Assembly: GCA_024402695.1 (NCBI GenBank)
Contig: JAKSTG010000010.1
Location: forward strand, 1 to 64,000
DNA from: Treponema sp.
Lineage (GTDB): Bacteria > Spirochaetota > Spirochaetia > Treponematales > Treponemataceae
Reading direction: 5' to 3'
Length of the DNA: 64,000 bases
Shown here: positions 24,318 to 33,011 of the stretch, piece by piece
How the letters are laid out: every line of letters begins with the position of its first letter
Numbering within the stretch: the stretch's first letter is position 1
Program-made: the position numbers and the translations under genes
The notes under the pieces: generated by a model
Seen by the model: the letters and a program-made list of their open reading frames with translations, nothing else
Told to the model about the DNA's origin: nothing
The model's database searches: none

Positions 24318-24731
24318 ATGGCTACAAAAGAAACAAGAACAATCAGCTCTCTGCTTATGCAGATTGCACTGGGATGTCTGCTTCTGGTAAGCGGAATCTG
24401 GGGACTTCAGGGTGGCGGAGATGAAGCTGTAAAAGCAATCCGTCATATTTTCGGAAAAGACATCAGAGATATTATGGCAATCGTTTTCTCTGTAATTGAA
24501 CTGATTGCCGGTGTGTTCCTTCTGGTTCGCCTTTTTGTTCCAATGGGAGCAGGACTTGATACTGTGTTCATGCTGATCATTATGGTTGTATGGATTGTTG
24601 CAATCGTTCTTATGGATTTTATTGGTTCAAGCGGAATCCTTCACAACGGGGCAAAACATTTCCTGAACTGGCTTTACAGCTTTGCATATCATCTGCTGGT
24701 TCTGGCTGCTATTATCCGCATCAAATACTAG
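24318..24731 (+). CDS. Small membrane protein, four predicted helices
   Basis: 137 residues from the ATG at 24318, which has a strong AAAGGAGGC site. It has four hydrophobic segments (SLLMQIALGCLLLVSGIWGL; IMAIVFSVIELIAGVFLLVRLF; a third at about 80-100; SFAYHLLVLAAIIRI at the end) and resembles DoxX/DUF-type four-helix membrane proteins in outline. No function can be assigned. It sits 25 bases behind the preceding membrane gene, probably in the same transcript. Confidence 0.7.
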   Translation: MATKETRTISSLLMQIALGCLLLVSGIWGLQGGGDEAVKAIRHIFGKDIRDIMAIVFSVIELIAGVFLLVRLFVPMGAGLDTVFMLIIMVVWIVAIVLMDFIGSSGILHNGAKHFLNWLYSFAYHLLVLAAIIRIKY

Positions 24732-24770
24732 AAACAAATACTGACAACGGGAAAACAGGAGGGTAACAGT

Positions 24771-25388
24771 ATGAAAAAAAACATCATGAAAAAGATTCTT
24801 TCTGCAGTCTTCCTTTTTTCCCTGTCTGTGTCTTCTCTTTTTGCAATTGAAGACTCAATCTTTTCTTTTGATGCCGGTCTTTCAAGCGGAGTGACCGTTT
24901 ACGGTGATAACGACATTAGAAAGGCCAATTCCAGCGTAAAGAATAACGGTCACAGAGTTGCTCTTGGAACAGTCTGTGACGTAAATGTCAGAATCAGTGA
25001 TTATCTGACATTCTTTCTGGGTAATGATTCCTTCTTTGATCTGGCTTGGAAGGGGGACTATTACTCAAATCATATTGAGACTGCCTTTTTCCCTGGATTG
25101 AAAGTTTATCCGGGGCTTGGCGGATTCAATTTCTCCTGTGCATATTCTGCCGGAACCAGATGGGATTTCCTCTCAATGCCTGTAGAAACAGATGAAGATG
25201 GAAATGAAATCCCGTTCAGGACTGATCCTGTTTCTTGGGGAAACGGATTCCGCCTTGGTCTTGAATATAACTTCTCATACGATTCCAATCCTCTTTACCC
25301 CTCTGTGGGTTTCTATTACCGCCTTTGTCCCCGTGGAAATTACAACTGGGATAATGTTTTTGCGGTCTATGTCCTTGCCAATTTCTAG
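24771..25388 (+). CDS. Predicted outer-membrane beta-barrel protein
   Basis: 205 residues with a Sec signal (ILSAVFLFSLSVSSLFA, cleavage near residue 24) and alternating hydrophobic/polar strands throughout. It ends in Ala-Asn-Phe; a terminal aromatic is the usual recognition signal for barrel assembly. The start follows AGGAGGG. The size fits an eight-stranded barrel. It is the last gene of the run that begins with clpS. No specific function is evident. Confidence 0.65.
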   Translation: MKKNIMKKILSAVFLFSLSVSSLFAIEDSIFSFDAGLSSGVTVYGDNDIRKANSSVKNNGHRVALGTVCDVNVRISDYLTFFLGNDSFFDLAWKGDYYSNHIETAFFPGLKVYPGLGGFNFSCAYSAGTRWDFLSMPVETDEDGNEIPFRTDPVSWGNGFRLGLEYNFSYDSNPLYPSVGFYYRLCPRGNYNWDNVFAVYVLANF

Positions 25389-25404
25389 ACCTGCGTATTA
25401 TAAT
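25375..25404 (+). promoter_or_regulatory. Leaderless-type promoter of parE
   Basis: TTGCCA (25375-25380), an 18-base spacer and a perfect TATAAT (25399-25404), ending 7 bases before the ATG at 25412. The -35 box lies inside the end of the preceding gene. This is the clearest case of the series. Confidence 0.7.
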
Positions 25405-25411
25405 TACCCTT

Positions 25412-27688
25412 ATGGGTGGAAATACAAAAAAATCGGGAAGTTCTCTGCTTAAGGCAGCAGAACAGGCCGCTGCAAAAGCAAAGGCAGCGGAAAGTAAAAC
25501 TACAGCAAAATCAGCTGCAAAACCTGCAGCAAAAAAATCAACAGCAACTACAGCAACTCCAAAAGCCGCAGCGGTAAAGGCTCCTGCAAAGGCAGCTTCA
25601 TCTAAAACTTCAGCCGCAAAACCTGCCGCAACAAAAACTTCTGCTGCAAAGACTACAGCTGCCGCAAAAGTTCCAGCAACCAAAGCAACTGCCGCAAAGG
25701 CAACTGCTACAAAAACTGCAGCTAAGCCAGCAGCCGCAAAATCGGCTCCTGCAAAAACTGTGGCTCCTAAGGCTGCTTCCGAAAAACCTGCAGCAACAAC
25801 CGCAAAAGCTGCCGCTGCAAAATCAAAGCCTGCTTCCCAGGCCGGAACCGGTGTTTACGATGAAGATTCCATCCTTCATCTGGAAGGACTTGAACACATC
25901 CGTCTCAGACCTGGTATGTACATTGGTTCTCTTGGTGACGGTTCCAATGAAAATGACGGTATCTACATCCTTCTTAAAGAAGGTATCGATAACTCTGTAG
26001 ATGAATTCAGCCAGGGGTACGGAAAAAGAATTGATATTGAAATCAAAGACGGCCATGTAAAGATCCGTGACTACGGACGTGGTATTCCTCTTGGAAAACT
26101 TGAAGACTGTGTTTCAAACGTAAACACAGGTGCAAAATACAACAACTCTGTTTTCAAACAGGCTATTGGTATGAACGGTGTTGGTATCAAGGCAACCAAC
26201 GCTCTTTCTTCATACTTCCGTGCCGCTTCAATCCGCGAAGGCAAAATGGCCGTTGTGGAATTCGAACGGGGTGAAAAGAAATCAGGAAAAATCGGTGCCG
26301 CAAAGCCTGGTGTTCAGAACGGTACCTTCCTGGAATTCATTCCTGATACAGAACTTTTTGGAAAATATGAATACAACATGGAGTACGTTGAAAAACGTCT
26401 CTGGAACTATGCATATCTGAATCCTGGACTGAAAATCGTTTGTAACGGAAAAGAATATTACTCTGAAAAAGGTCTTGAAGATCTTCTAGTTCACGAAATG
26501 GGTGGGGCAGGAAAACAGCTTTACAATACCTTCAGTTATACAGGAGAAAACCTTCAGTTTGTTCTTACCCATACAAACTCTCTTGATAAATTTGTTTTCT
26601 CTTTTGTAAACGGTCAGAGTACAGATGACGGTGGTACTCATGTTACTGCCTTCTTGGACGGATTCACAAAAGGGGTTAATGAATGTTTCAAAAAAGAATA
26701 TGACATTAAGGATGTTACGGGCGGTTTGTTTGTAGCCCTTAAAGTTGGACTTGATAATCCTATGTTTACAAGCCAGACAAAGAACAAGCTTGGAAACGTA
26801 GAAATCCGTGCTCCTATTATCAAGGAAGTTCAGGCAGCCGTAGATGACTGGCTCCGCCACAATCCTGATATTAAAGGTGCCATCGAAGAAAAGATCATCA
26901 AAAACCAGAAAGCCCGTAATGAAATCAACAGCGTTACAGAAAAGCAGATCCGTGAAGCTTCAAAATCAGTAATGCTTAAGATTGCAAAACTTAAGGACTG
27001 CCGTTATCACCTGCAGGATGGTGCCAAAGGTGCCGAAAGTATGATCTTCATCACTGAGGGAGATTCGGCCACTGGTCCTATGACTTATGCTCGTAATGCA
27101 GAGTATCAGGCTATCTTCAGCTTGAAAGGTAAACCTGAAAATATGTACGGCCGCAAAAAGTCTGCTCTTTTTGATAACGAAGAACTTAAGAACCTGACGT
27201 TCAGTCTTGGTATTCAGAGAAGCGTTGAAGATTTGCGTTATGACAAAATCATCATCGCAACCGATGCCGATAACGACGGATTCCATATCAGAAATCTGGT
27301 AATGACATATCTTCTTCTGTTCTTTGAAGAACTGGTAATTACCGGTCATGTTTATATCCTTGAAACACCTCTTTTCCGCGTACGTACAAAGAAAGAAACA
27401 GTTTACTGCTATTCAGAAGAAAGTCGTGACAAGGAAATGAAGCGTCTTGGTGCAAATGCAGAAGTAACCCGATTCAAAGGACTTGGAGAAATCAGCCCTC
27501 AAGAATTCGGACAGTTCATTCACCCAAGAAAAGAAGGGGAAAGCGAAGACAAAGGCATTCACCTTACACCGGTAAGCATTCAGAGTCTGAAGAATGTTCC
27601 ACAGGTTCTTGAATTCTACATGGGTAAAAATACTCCTGAACGCCGCGAATTCATTGTTCACCATCTGGCAAAAGAAATCGACGCATAA
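25412..27688 (+). CDS. parE: DNA topoisomerase IV subunit B-like protein with histone-H1-like N-terminal tail
   Basis: The ATPase subunit of a type IIA topoisomerase, for chromosome unlinking or supercoil control. The GHKL ATPase starts at about 150 (LRPGMYIGSLG; GIDNSVDEF; GRGIPLG; GMNGVGIKATNALS). The TOPRIM part has EGDSATG and TDADNDGFHIRNL and ends in the usual C-terminal block. It lacks the extra features of GyrB and the motifs read as ParE-type; no parC lies next to it. The first 145 residues are almost only Lys, Ala, Pro, Thr and Ser in repeats such as AAKTAAKPAAAK, as in histone H1 tails, which should bind DNA. That tail is not part of normal ParE (about 630 residues). The mRNA is predicted to be leaderless. 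Confidence 0.88.
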   Translation: MGGNTKKSGSSLLKAAEQAAAKAKAAESKTTAKSAAKPAAKKSTATTATPKAAAVKAPAKAASSKTSAAKPAATKTSAAKTTAAAKVPATKATAAKATATKTAAKPAAAKSAPAKTVAPKAASEKPAATTAKAAAAKSKPASQAGTGVYDEDSILHLEGLEHIRLRPGMYIGSLGDGSNENDGIYILLKEGIDNSVDEFSQGYGKRIDIEIKDGHVKIRDYGRGIPLGKLEDCVSNVNTGAKYNNSVFKQAIGMNGVGIKATNALSSYFRAASIREGKMAVVEFERGEKKSGKIGAAKPGVQNGTFLEFIPDTELFGKYEYNMEYVEKRLWNYAYLNPGLKIVCNGKEYYSEKGLEDLLVHEMGGAGKQLYNTFSYTGENLQFVLTHTNSLDKFVFSFVNGQSTDDGGTHVTAFLDGFTKGVNECFKKEYDIKDVTGGLFVALKVGLDNPMFTSQTKNKLGNVEIRAPIIKEVQAAVDDWLRHNPDIKGAIEEKIIKNQKARNEINSVTEKQIREASKSVMLKIAKLKDCRYHLQDGAKGAESMIFITEGDSATGPMTYARNAEYQAIFSLKGKPENMYGRKKSALFDNEELKNLTFSLGIQRSVEDLRYDKIIIATDADNDGFHIRNLVMTYLLLFFEELVITGHVYILETPLFRVRTKKETVYCYSEESRDKEMKRLGANAEVTRFKGLGEISPQEFGQFIHPRKEGESEDKGIHLTPVSIQSLKNVPQVLEFYMGKNTPERREFIVHHLAKEIDA

Positions 27689-27701
27689 GACTTTAAAATC
27701 G

Positions 27702-27730
27702 GTGCCATAAGGGCAGTTTTTTGGTAAACT
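27702..27730 (+). promoter_or_regulatory. Leaderless-type promoter of polA
   Basis: GTGCCA (27702-27707), a 17-base spacer and TAAACT (27725-27730), ending 6 bases before the ATG at 27737. There is no Shine-Dalgarno sequence. Confidence 0.45.
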
Positions 27731-27736
27731 GTTCTT

Positions 27737-30607
27737 ATGGCTAAGTTTGACGAAGATACTCTCTATATACTTGATTCTTACGGGCTCATTTACAGAGCCT
27801 ATTTCGCTTTTATTTCACATCCATTAACAAATTCCAAAGGGGAAAATATTTCCGCCGTTTTCGGATTTTTCCGTAATCTTGCAAATGTTCTCCAGCACTA
27901 TAAACCAAAGTGTCTTGTTGCGGCTCTTGATTCCATTGGACCTACTTTCAGACACGAGCGTTATCCTGAATACAAGGCAAACCGTCCTAAATCTCCTGAT
28001 GATCTTATTGCTCAGATTCCATGGATCGAAGAAATCCTTGAAACTCTCGGCATTCCTTCTATCCGTGTAAACGGTTATGAAGCAGATGATGTTATTGCAA
28101 CTCTTGCCCGTAAGTGCGAAAAAGCAGGGCGAACCTGCCGTGTCCTCTCCGGAGACAAGGACCTTATGCAGCTGGTAAATGATCAGATTCAGATTCTTAA
28201 ACCGGATCCTACAGGAAGCTGGAAGGTGGTTGGACCTGAAGGGGTAAAAGCCGAGTGGGGCGTTATGCCAGAAGGCCTTCTGGACCTGCTTTCTCTTTAC
28301 GGGGATACTGCAGACAATGTTCCGGGCGTAAAAGGCGTTGGAATCAAAACAGGGCTTAAATATCTGGAAGAATATGGAAGTCTTGAAGGTATTTACGAAC
28401 ACGCTGATGAAATCAAAGGCGCTATCGGAGAAAAAATCCGTGCCGGCCGCGAAAATGCATTTTTCAGTAAGGAACTGATTACCCTTTGCGAAACCGTTCC
28501 TCTTGATGATCTTCCACAGCTTGAACAGATTGTAAATCTTCTTAAAGGAGAAAAATGTAAGACTTCATTCGAAGAACGCTACAACTTTACAGGCGCCGCC
28601 GAACTTCTTATGAAGTATGAAGCTCCAAGCCTTGCAAAGTCTTTCTCTGCCCTTGGTGGAAAAACCGTGGAAATGCCAGCTGCCGAAAGCAAGAAGGCTG
28701 AGGGTAAAGTTTCTGCCGCCAAGAAAACTCCTGAAGTGGAAGAAAAACAGAATAATCTGCAGATTCCGGAACCTAAGAAAAACAAAGGTAAATACAAAGC
28801 AATTACAGGTGTCGCAGAATTAAAGAAATATATTGATGGATGTATAAAGTGCGGAGTTGTGGCCTATGACTCTGAAACTACAGGACTGGACACTTTGAAT
28901 GACAAGATTCTTGGCTTCAGTCTTTCCTGTGAAAAGGGAACCGGTGTATGGGTTCCAATCAGTGCCGGAGATTCTCTTTTTGATAATGATTATGTTTCCA
29001 AAGATGATGCTTTCAAGGAACTGGCCCGTATTTTTGATAACCCTAAAATTACAGTGGTAATGCACAATGCCAAGTTTGATTACAAGGTTCTTGTTTCCAA
29101 CGGCATGAAGTTTGAAGGCGGACGCATGAAGTGTAATCTTGTTGATACACTGGTTGCCGCCTGGCTTATGGATCCAGACAAGTCTTTCAAGAAATCTCAT
29201 TCTCTGGAAAATCTTGGAATCGTTGATCTTGGTTTAATTGGAATTGAATACGGAGACATCGTAGGTAAAAAACAGACTTTCAGTGATGTTCCTCTGGAAA
29301 TTCAGGCTGAATATGCTTCGGAAGATGCAGACTTTACTCTCCAGCTCTGGCAGAAATATGAACCTGAACTTAAAGAAAAGAAACTCTGGGATCTTTTCAG
29401 CAATCTTGAAATGCCTCTTCTGAAAGTTCTGGTTGATATGGAAATTGCCGGAATCCATCTGAATACAAAATCTCTTGATGAATATGATGTGGAACTTACA
29501 GGCAAAATTGAAGATATCCAGAACGCTATTTACGCAGAAGTGGGACATTCCTTTAATATTGCTTCTCCAAAACAGCTTGGAGAAGTGCTTTTTGAGGAAC
29601 TGGGCTACAAGGCTACAAAGAAAACAAAGACCGGTTACTCTACAGACAACTCTGTTCTTGAAGAACTGGCACAGTTCCATCCTCTTTGTAATAAGATTAT
29701 TGAATTCCGCGAGCTTTCAAAGCTCCAGTCTACTTATGTAGAAGCTCTTCCTAAACTGGTAGATTCAGAAGATCGCATTCATACAAGCTTCATGCAGACT
29801 GGAACTGCAACAGGTCGTCTTTCTTCTACAAATCCTAACCTTCAGAACATTCCAGTTCGTAATGAAATGGGGCGCCGCATCCGTTCGGCCTTTACTGCAC
29901 CTAAGGGAAAAGTTTATATTTCAGCTGACTACTCGCAGATTGAACTTGTAGTTCTTTCACATCTTTCCGGGGACCCGGCAATGTGTAAAGCTTTCAACGA
30001 AGGAATTGACGTTCATAAGGCAACTGCCAGCATGATTTACGGAGTTGGTGTTGATGAAGTTACTCCGGATATGCGTCGTACCGCAAAGACAATCAACTTT
30101 GGTGTAATTTATGGTATGGGAGCTTTCAGTCTTGCAAAAGACCTTGGCATTTCAAATACTCAGGGAAGAATCTTCATCGACAAATACTATGAGCAGTATT
30201 CTTCGATCCGCAAGTTCATGGATGAAACAATTTCTTTTGCCGAAAACACAGGTTACCTTGAAACAATTCTTGGCCGCCGCCGCTATATTGCAGGAATCAA
30301 CAGCTCAAACAAAATGCTGAAGAATGCCGCTGAACGCATTGCAAAGAATACTCCTGTCCAGGGGTCTGCTGCTGACATTGTAAAACTTGCCATGCTTTCC
30401 CTTGATAAGAAACTTCGTGAAAGTGGAAGTCCTGCAAAACTTCTGCTTCAGGTTCATGACGAACTTATTCTTGAATGTCCTGATGATAAGGCAACTATTG
30501 AACAGACAATCTCAATCGTAAAAGAATGCATGGAAAATGCAATGAAACTTTCTGTTCCACTTAAAGTCAGCGTTGAATACGGAAAGAACTGGGGTGAATT
30601 CCACTGA
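27737..30607 (+). CDS. polA: DNA polymerase I with all three activities
   Basis: 956 residues, for repair and Okazaki-fragment processing. The 5'-3' exonuclease lies at about 1-290 (DSYGLIYRAYFAF; GYEADDVIATLA; SGDKDLMQLV; GVKGVGIKTG). A Lys/Pro-rich linker follows, then a 3'-5' proofreading domain that looks intact: Exo I DSETTGLD (near 378), Exo II HNAKFDYKV and Exo III YASEDADF. The polymerase domain carries motif A SADYSQIELV, the O-helix RRTAKTINFGVIYGMG and motif C VHDELILE. The coaE start overlaps its stop (TGATG), so the two genes are coupled. Confidence 0.97.
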   Translation: MAKFDEDTLYILDSYGLIYRAYFAFISHPLTNSKGENISAVFGFFRNLANVLQHYKPKCLVAALDSIGPTFRHERYPEYKANRPKSPDDLIAQIPWIEEILETLGIPSIRVNGYEADDVIATLARKCEKAGRTCRVLSGDKDLMQLVNDQIQILKPDPTGSWKVVGPEGVKAEWGVMPEGLLDLLSLYGDTADNVPGVKGVGIKTGLKYLEEYGSLEGIYEHADEIKGAIGEKIRAGRENAFFSKELITLCETVPLDDLPQLEQIVNLLKGEKCKTSFEERYNFTGAAELLMKYEAPSLAKSFSALGGKTVEMPAAESKKAEGKVSAAKKTPEVEEKQNNLQIPEPKKNKGKYKAITGVAELKKYIDGCIKCGVVAYDSETTGLDTLNDKILGFSLSCEKGTGVWVPISAGDSLFDNDYVSKDDAFKELARIFDNPKITVVMHNAKFDYKVLVSNGMKFEGGRMKCNLVDTLVAAWLMDPDKSFKKSHSLENLGIVDLGLIGIEYGDIVGKKQTFSDVPLEIQAEYASEDADFTLQLWQKYEPELKEKKLWDLFSNLEMPLLKVLVDMEIAGIHLNTKSLDEYDVELTGKIEDIQNAIYAEVGHSFNIASPKQLGEVLFEELGYKATKKTKTGYSTDNSVLEELAQFHPLCNKIIEFRELSKLQSTYVEALPKLVDSEDRIHTSFMQTGTATGRLSSTNPNLQNIPVRNEMGRRIRSAFTAPKGKVYISADYSQIELVVLSHLSGDPAMCKAFNEGIDVHKATASMIYGVGVDEVTPDMRRTAKTINFGVIYGMGAFSLAKDLGISNTQGRIFIDKYYEQYSSIRKFMDETISFAENTGYLETILGRRRYIAGINSSNKMLKNAAERIAKNTPVQGSAADIVKLAMLSLDKKLRESGSPAKLLLQVHDELILECPDDKATIEQTISIVKECMENAMKLSVPLKVSVEYGKNWGEFH

Positions 30608-31170
30608 TGATTTACGGAATTGTTGGGCCAATGGCCAGCGGAAAAAACTATATCTGTTCTCAGTACGAAAAGGAAGGCTGGTTAAGTCTGGACTGTGACA
30701 AGGTGGTTCACTGTGCCATTGTGGACCGCAGGGATCAGATTGTTTCGGCTTTCGGAAAGACTGCAGAAGAGAAGGGTATAGCTCTTCTTGAAAAAGACGG
30801 CAGCATAAACCGCAGGGCCCTTGGTGCGTTGGTCTTTACAGATTCTGAACTTCTTAAAAAACAGGAAAGCATTGTTTATCCTTATGTGACAGAGAAGGTC
30901 GTTCAATTTATAGAAGAAAATAAAGAAAAGAATCTGATAATAAATGCAACGGTTCTATATAAAACTCCCGACCTTCTTCAGAAATGTGACAAGGTTCTTT
31001 ATGTGACAGCAAATCCTGTAAAGCGTTTTGTCCGGGCAAGAAAAAGAGACCATCTGCCGGTTTCAAAAATTCTTTCCCGTTTTCGAAGTCAGAAGGATCT
31101 GTTAAAAAAATATCGGGATGCCGTGAACAGCATCCCGAATAAAATCCCTTTGGAAATCGTAAAAAACTAG
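30607..31170 (+). CDS. coaE: Dephospho-CoA kinase (CoaE-like) with altered P-loop
   Basis: 187 residues, predicted to catalyse the last step of CoA synthesis. The N-terminus IYGIVGPMASGKNYICSQYE aligns with the CoaE P-loop, followed by the DCDKVVH block (DADxxxR in the family) and the INRRALGALVF / VYPYV segments typical of CoaE. The P-loop ends Gly-Lys-Asn where the family has Gly-Lys-Ser/Thr, so magnesium coordination would differ. It could therefore have altered activity. It is coupled to polA, a pairing seen in several bacteria. Its stop shares CTAG with the stop of the convergent gene. Confidence 0.75.
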   Translation: MIYGIVGPMASGKNYICSQYEKEGWLSLDCDKVVHCAIVDRRDQIVSAFGKTAEEKGIALLEKDGSINRRALGALVFTDSELLKKQESIVYPYVTEKVVQFIEENKEKNLIINATVLYKTPDLLQKCDKVLYVTANPVKRFVRARKRDHLPVSKILSRFRSQKDLLKKYRDAVNSIPNKIPLEIVKN

Positions 31171-31997
31171 AATTCCAGCTTGAAAACTGATTCTCCCTCT
31201 GCGTCTTCCGGCATGTACCAGAAACAGAGCTGGATTTTTTCCTTAACCGATTCAGAAAGCTTTACAGATCCCTTGAATTTTCTTTTTTCTCCGGTTTTTA
31301 CATTTTCTGCGAATAAAGTTCCGTACTGGCCTTTTACATCCAGTTCAATCCATTCAGGATCTTTTGTTTCATCAGCTTCGTTATATTCTATGGCACGAAC
31401 ATAAACTCTTTTGATGTCATTATTTGAGTTTGTAGTCCAGGTGAAATTGATGGTGTCGCCTTTTATAGGAAGGTTTCCGAAGAATTTGTGAGTTACTGGA
31501 ACCAGAGTTCTGAAACATACCGGTGCTTTTGTGATTTCCTGGTGGCCGTATTTATCAACAGGGTATACGGTCTCGAAAATGTGGAAATCAGACTTTCCTG
31601 TCAGTAGAATCTTCCAGTTTACGTTTTGGGTTCGTTCCTTGTTTTTGTGGACTTTCAGCCAGATTGCCCTCATTCTTCTGTTGTTTTCATCTGAAATCTC
31701 TATTTCGATATGACCGGTCATAATCCAGCCTGTAAGCTTGTTTGTTTTGTTTCTTGTGGCATAGCAGAATACGCCAATCATAATGAAGATAAACAGGATT
31801 ACTGTTATGTCGCCTGCGGTTCCCGGAAGAGGAATGAGGATAAGGGATACGATTTTCAGAAGCCAGAAGAGAATAGGGATAGTAAGAGCAATTATAGCGC
31901 CAAGGGCTACAATAGCACGACCCATAATTAAAAGAATGTTTGCCGCATCTTCCATAATCATGGAAAAAAGGCCTTTTTTATTGTTGTTTGAACTCAT
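31167..31997 (-). CDS. Membrane protein with large soluble domain, unrecognised
   Basis: 276 residues from the ATG at 31997; an ATG 15 bases upstream is less likely, given the -10 box 5 bases before the chosen start. Two to three hydrophobic helices lie at about 20-80 (MGRAIVALGAIIALTIPILFWLL; ITVILFIFIMIGVFCYA). A beta-rich soluble domain of about 180 residues follows (GHIEIEISDENNRRMRAIWL; VNWKILLTGKSDFHIFETVYPVDKYGHQEI). The domain looks like a sandwich fold, but I cannot place the family. It is convergent with coaE, with overlapping stop codons and no terminator in between. Confidence 0.7.
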   Translation of the reverse strand: MSSNNNKKGLFSMIMEDAANILLIMGRAIVALGAIIALTIPILFWLLKIVSLILIPLPGTAGDITVILFIFIMIGVFCYATRNKTNKLTGWIMTGHIEIEISDENNRRMRAIWLKVHKNKERTQNVNWKILLTGKSDFHIFETVYPVDKYGHQEITKAPVCFRTLVPVTHKFFGNLPIKGDTINFTWTTNSNNDIKRVYVRAIEYNEADETKDPEWIELDVKGQYGTLFAENVKTGEKRKFKGSVKLSESVKEKIQLCFWYMPEDAEGESVFKLEF

Positions 31998-32002
31998 GCC
32001 TA

Positions 32003-32008
32003 ATTTTA
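32003..32008 (-). promoter_or_regulatory. -10 box close to the start of the 31.2-32.0 kb gene
   Basis: TAAAAT on the minus strand ends 5 bases before the ATG (31997). The -35 region is AT-rich without a good match, so this is a weaker member of the leaderless-type set. Confidence 0.35.
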
Positions 32009-32079
32009 GCATAAAAAAATATTTTTACTAAACTAATTTTCTGTAATACCGATACAAAAGGTATAGGGGAATATCAACT

Positions 32080-32913
32080 ATGGAACAGAAAAGAACTTTA
32101 TGGATTATTGCTGCAGCCGGTATGTTTCTGCTGGTAGTTTTGGGAGCAGCATTTATTCTTTATTCACCTGCTCAGAAGACAGTGCCTGCAGTAGCAACAA
32201 ATCAGACATATCAGACACCTGCACAGCAAATTCCACAGGGAAACGGCTGGACAAACATGCCTCCTGCTTACAATCCAAACGGACTTCTTCCACCGGGATC
32301 AGGCGAAATCCATACAAAGGATCTTACAGTTTATACAGAAAATGCTGTGGTTTACGGAAAGGAAACAGCTGAAGGAACAACAATCGACCTTAATGCACTG
32401 AAAGCAGCTGCAGAAATGGCTCCTGCTCAGGAAACAGTTCCTCAGAACATCAATATTACAGTTAATCTTCCTGAAACAAAGGTTGAAACAGCACCTTCAC
32501 TTACAGTAACTGAAGTACCTGTACAGATTGTTCAGGCTGACAGAGCATTTGAACCAGAACCTGTAAAAGAAGTTAAAAAGGCTGCTGCTCCTGCACCAGC
32601 ACCAGCAAAAACTTCAGCTCCTGCAAAAACAGCAGAAACAAAAGTTGCAGAACAGAAACAGGCTGTAATGGCTCAGTACTGGGTTCAGGCTGCTGCTTAC
32701 TCAAACAAGAAAACAGCTGAAAATGCCCGTTCAGTTCTTGATGACAACAAGATTCCTGCAGACATCTTTACATACCAGGATGCTAAAGGAAAGGTATTCT
32801 ACCGCGTTCGCGTTGGTCCTTACACAACAAAAAGCGAAGCAGAATACTGGCGCACAAAGATCGACAAAATTGCAGCATTCAGCAAGGCTGAAAGCTACAT
32901 AACTACAAACTAA
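32080..32913 (+). CDS. SPOR-domain membrane protein
   Basis: 277 residues: a short cytoplasmic start, one membrane helix (about 8-28, LWIIAAAGMFLLVVLGAAFIL), a long Pro/Ala/Gln-rich periplasmic linker and a C-terminal SPOR domain at about 200-277 (QYWVQAAAYSNKKTAENARSVLDDN ... FYRVRVGPYTTKSEAEYW). SPOR domains bind denuded glycan strands at division sites, so a role in cell division or peptidoglycan remodelling is expected, as for FtsN or DedD. The ribosome site is GGGGA. It is followed by a strong terminator and stands as a single-gene unit. Confidence 0.88.
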   Translation: MEQKRTLWIIAAAGMFLLVVLGAAFILYSPAQKTVPAVATNQTYQTPAQQIPQGNGWTNMPPAYNPNGLLPPGSGEIHTKDLTVYTENAVVYGKETAEGTTIDLNALKAAAEMAPAQETVPQNINITVNLPETKVETAPSLTVTEVPVQIVQADRAFEPEPVKEVKKAAAPAPAPAKTSAPAKTAETKVAEQKQAVMAQYWVQAAAYSNKKTAENARSVLDDNKIPADIFTYQDAKGKVFYRVRVGPYTTKSEAEYWRTKIDKIAAFSKAESYITTN

Positions 32914-32936
32914 TAGATTTACTCCTCCTAAACTTA

Positions 32937-32969
32937 AGACCGCAATGTAAATTGCGGTCTTTTTTTTTA
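32937..32969 (+). terminator. Rho-independent terminator
   Basis: AAGACCGCAAT pairs with ATTGCGGTCTT around a short loop (32937-32961) and is followed by a T-run. Confidence 0.9.
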
Positions 32970-33011
32970 TTCTATTTGCCTGAAATGTAGAAAAAACGCC
33001 TATTACTTTGT

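Noticed and set aside
25216..25683. Minus-strand Ala/Val/Phe-rich frame opposite the parE tail
   Set aside because: A shadow of the Lys/Ala codon repeats; the plus-strand gene is certain.
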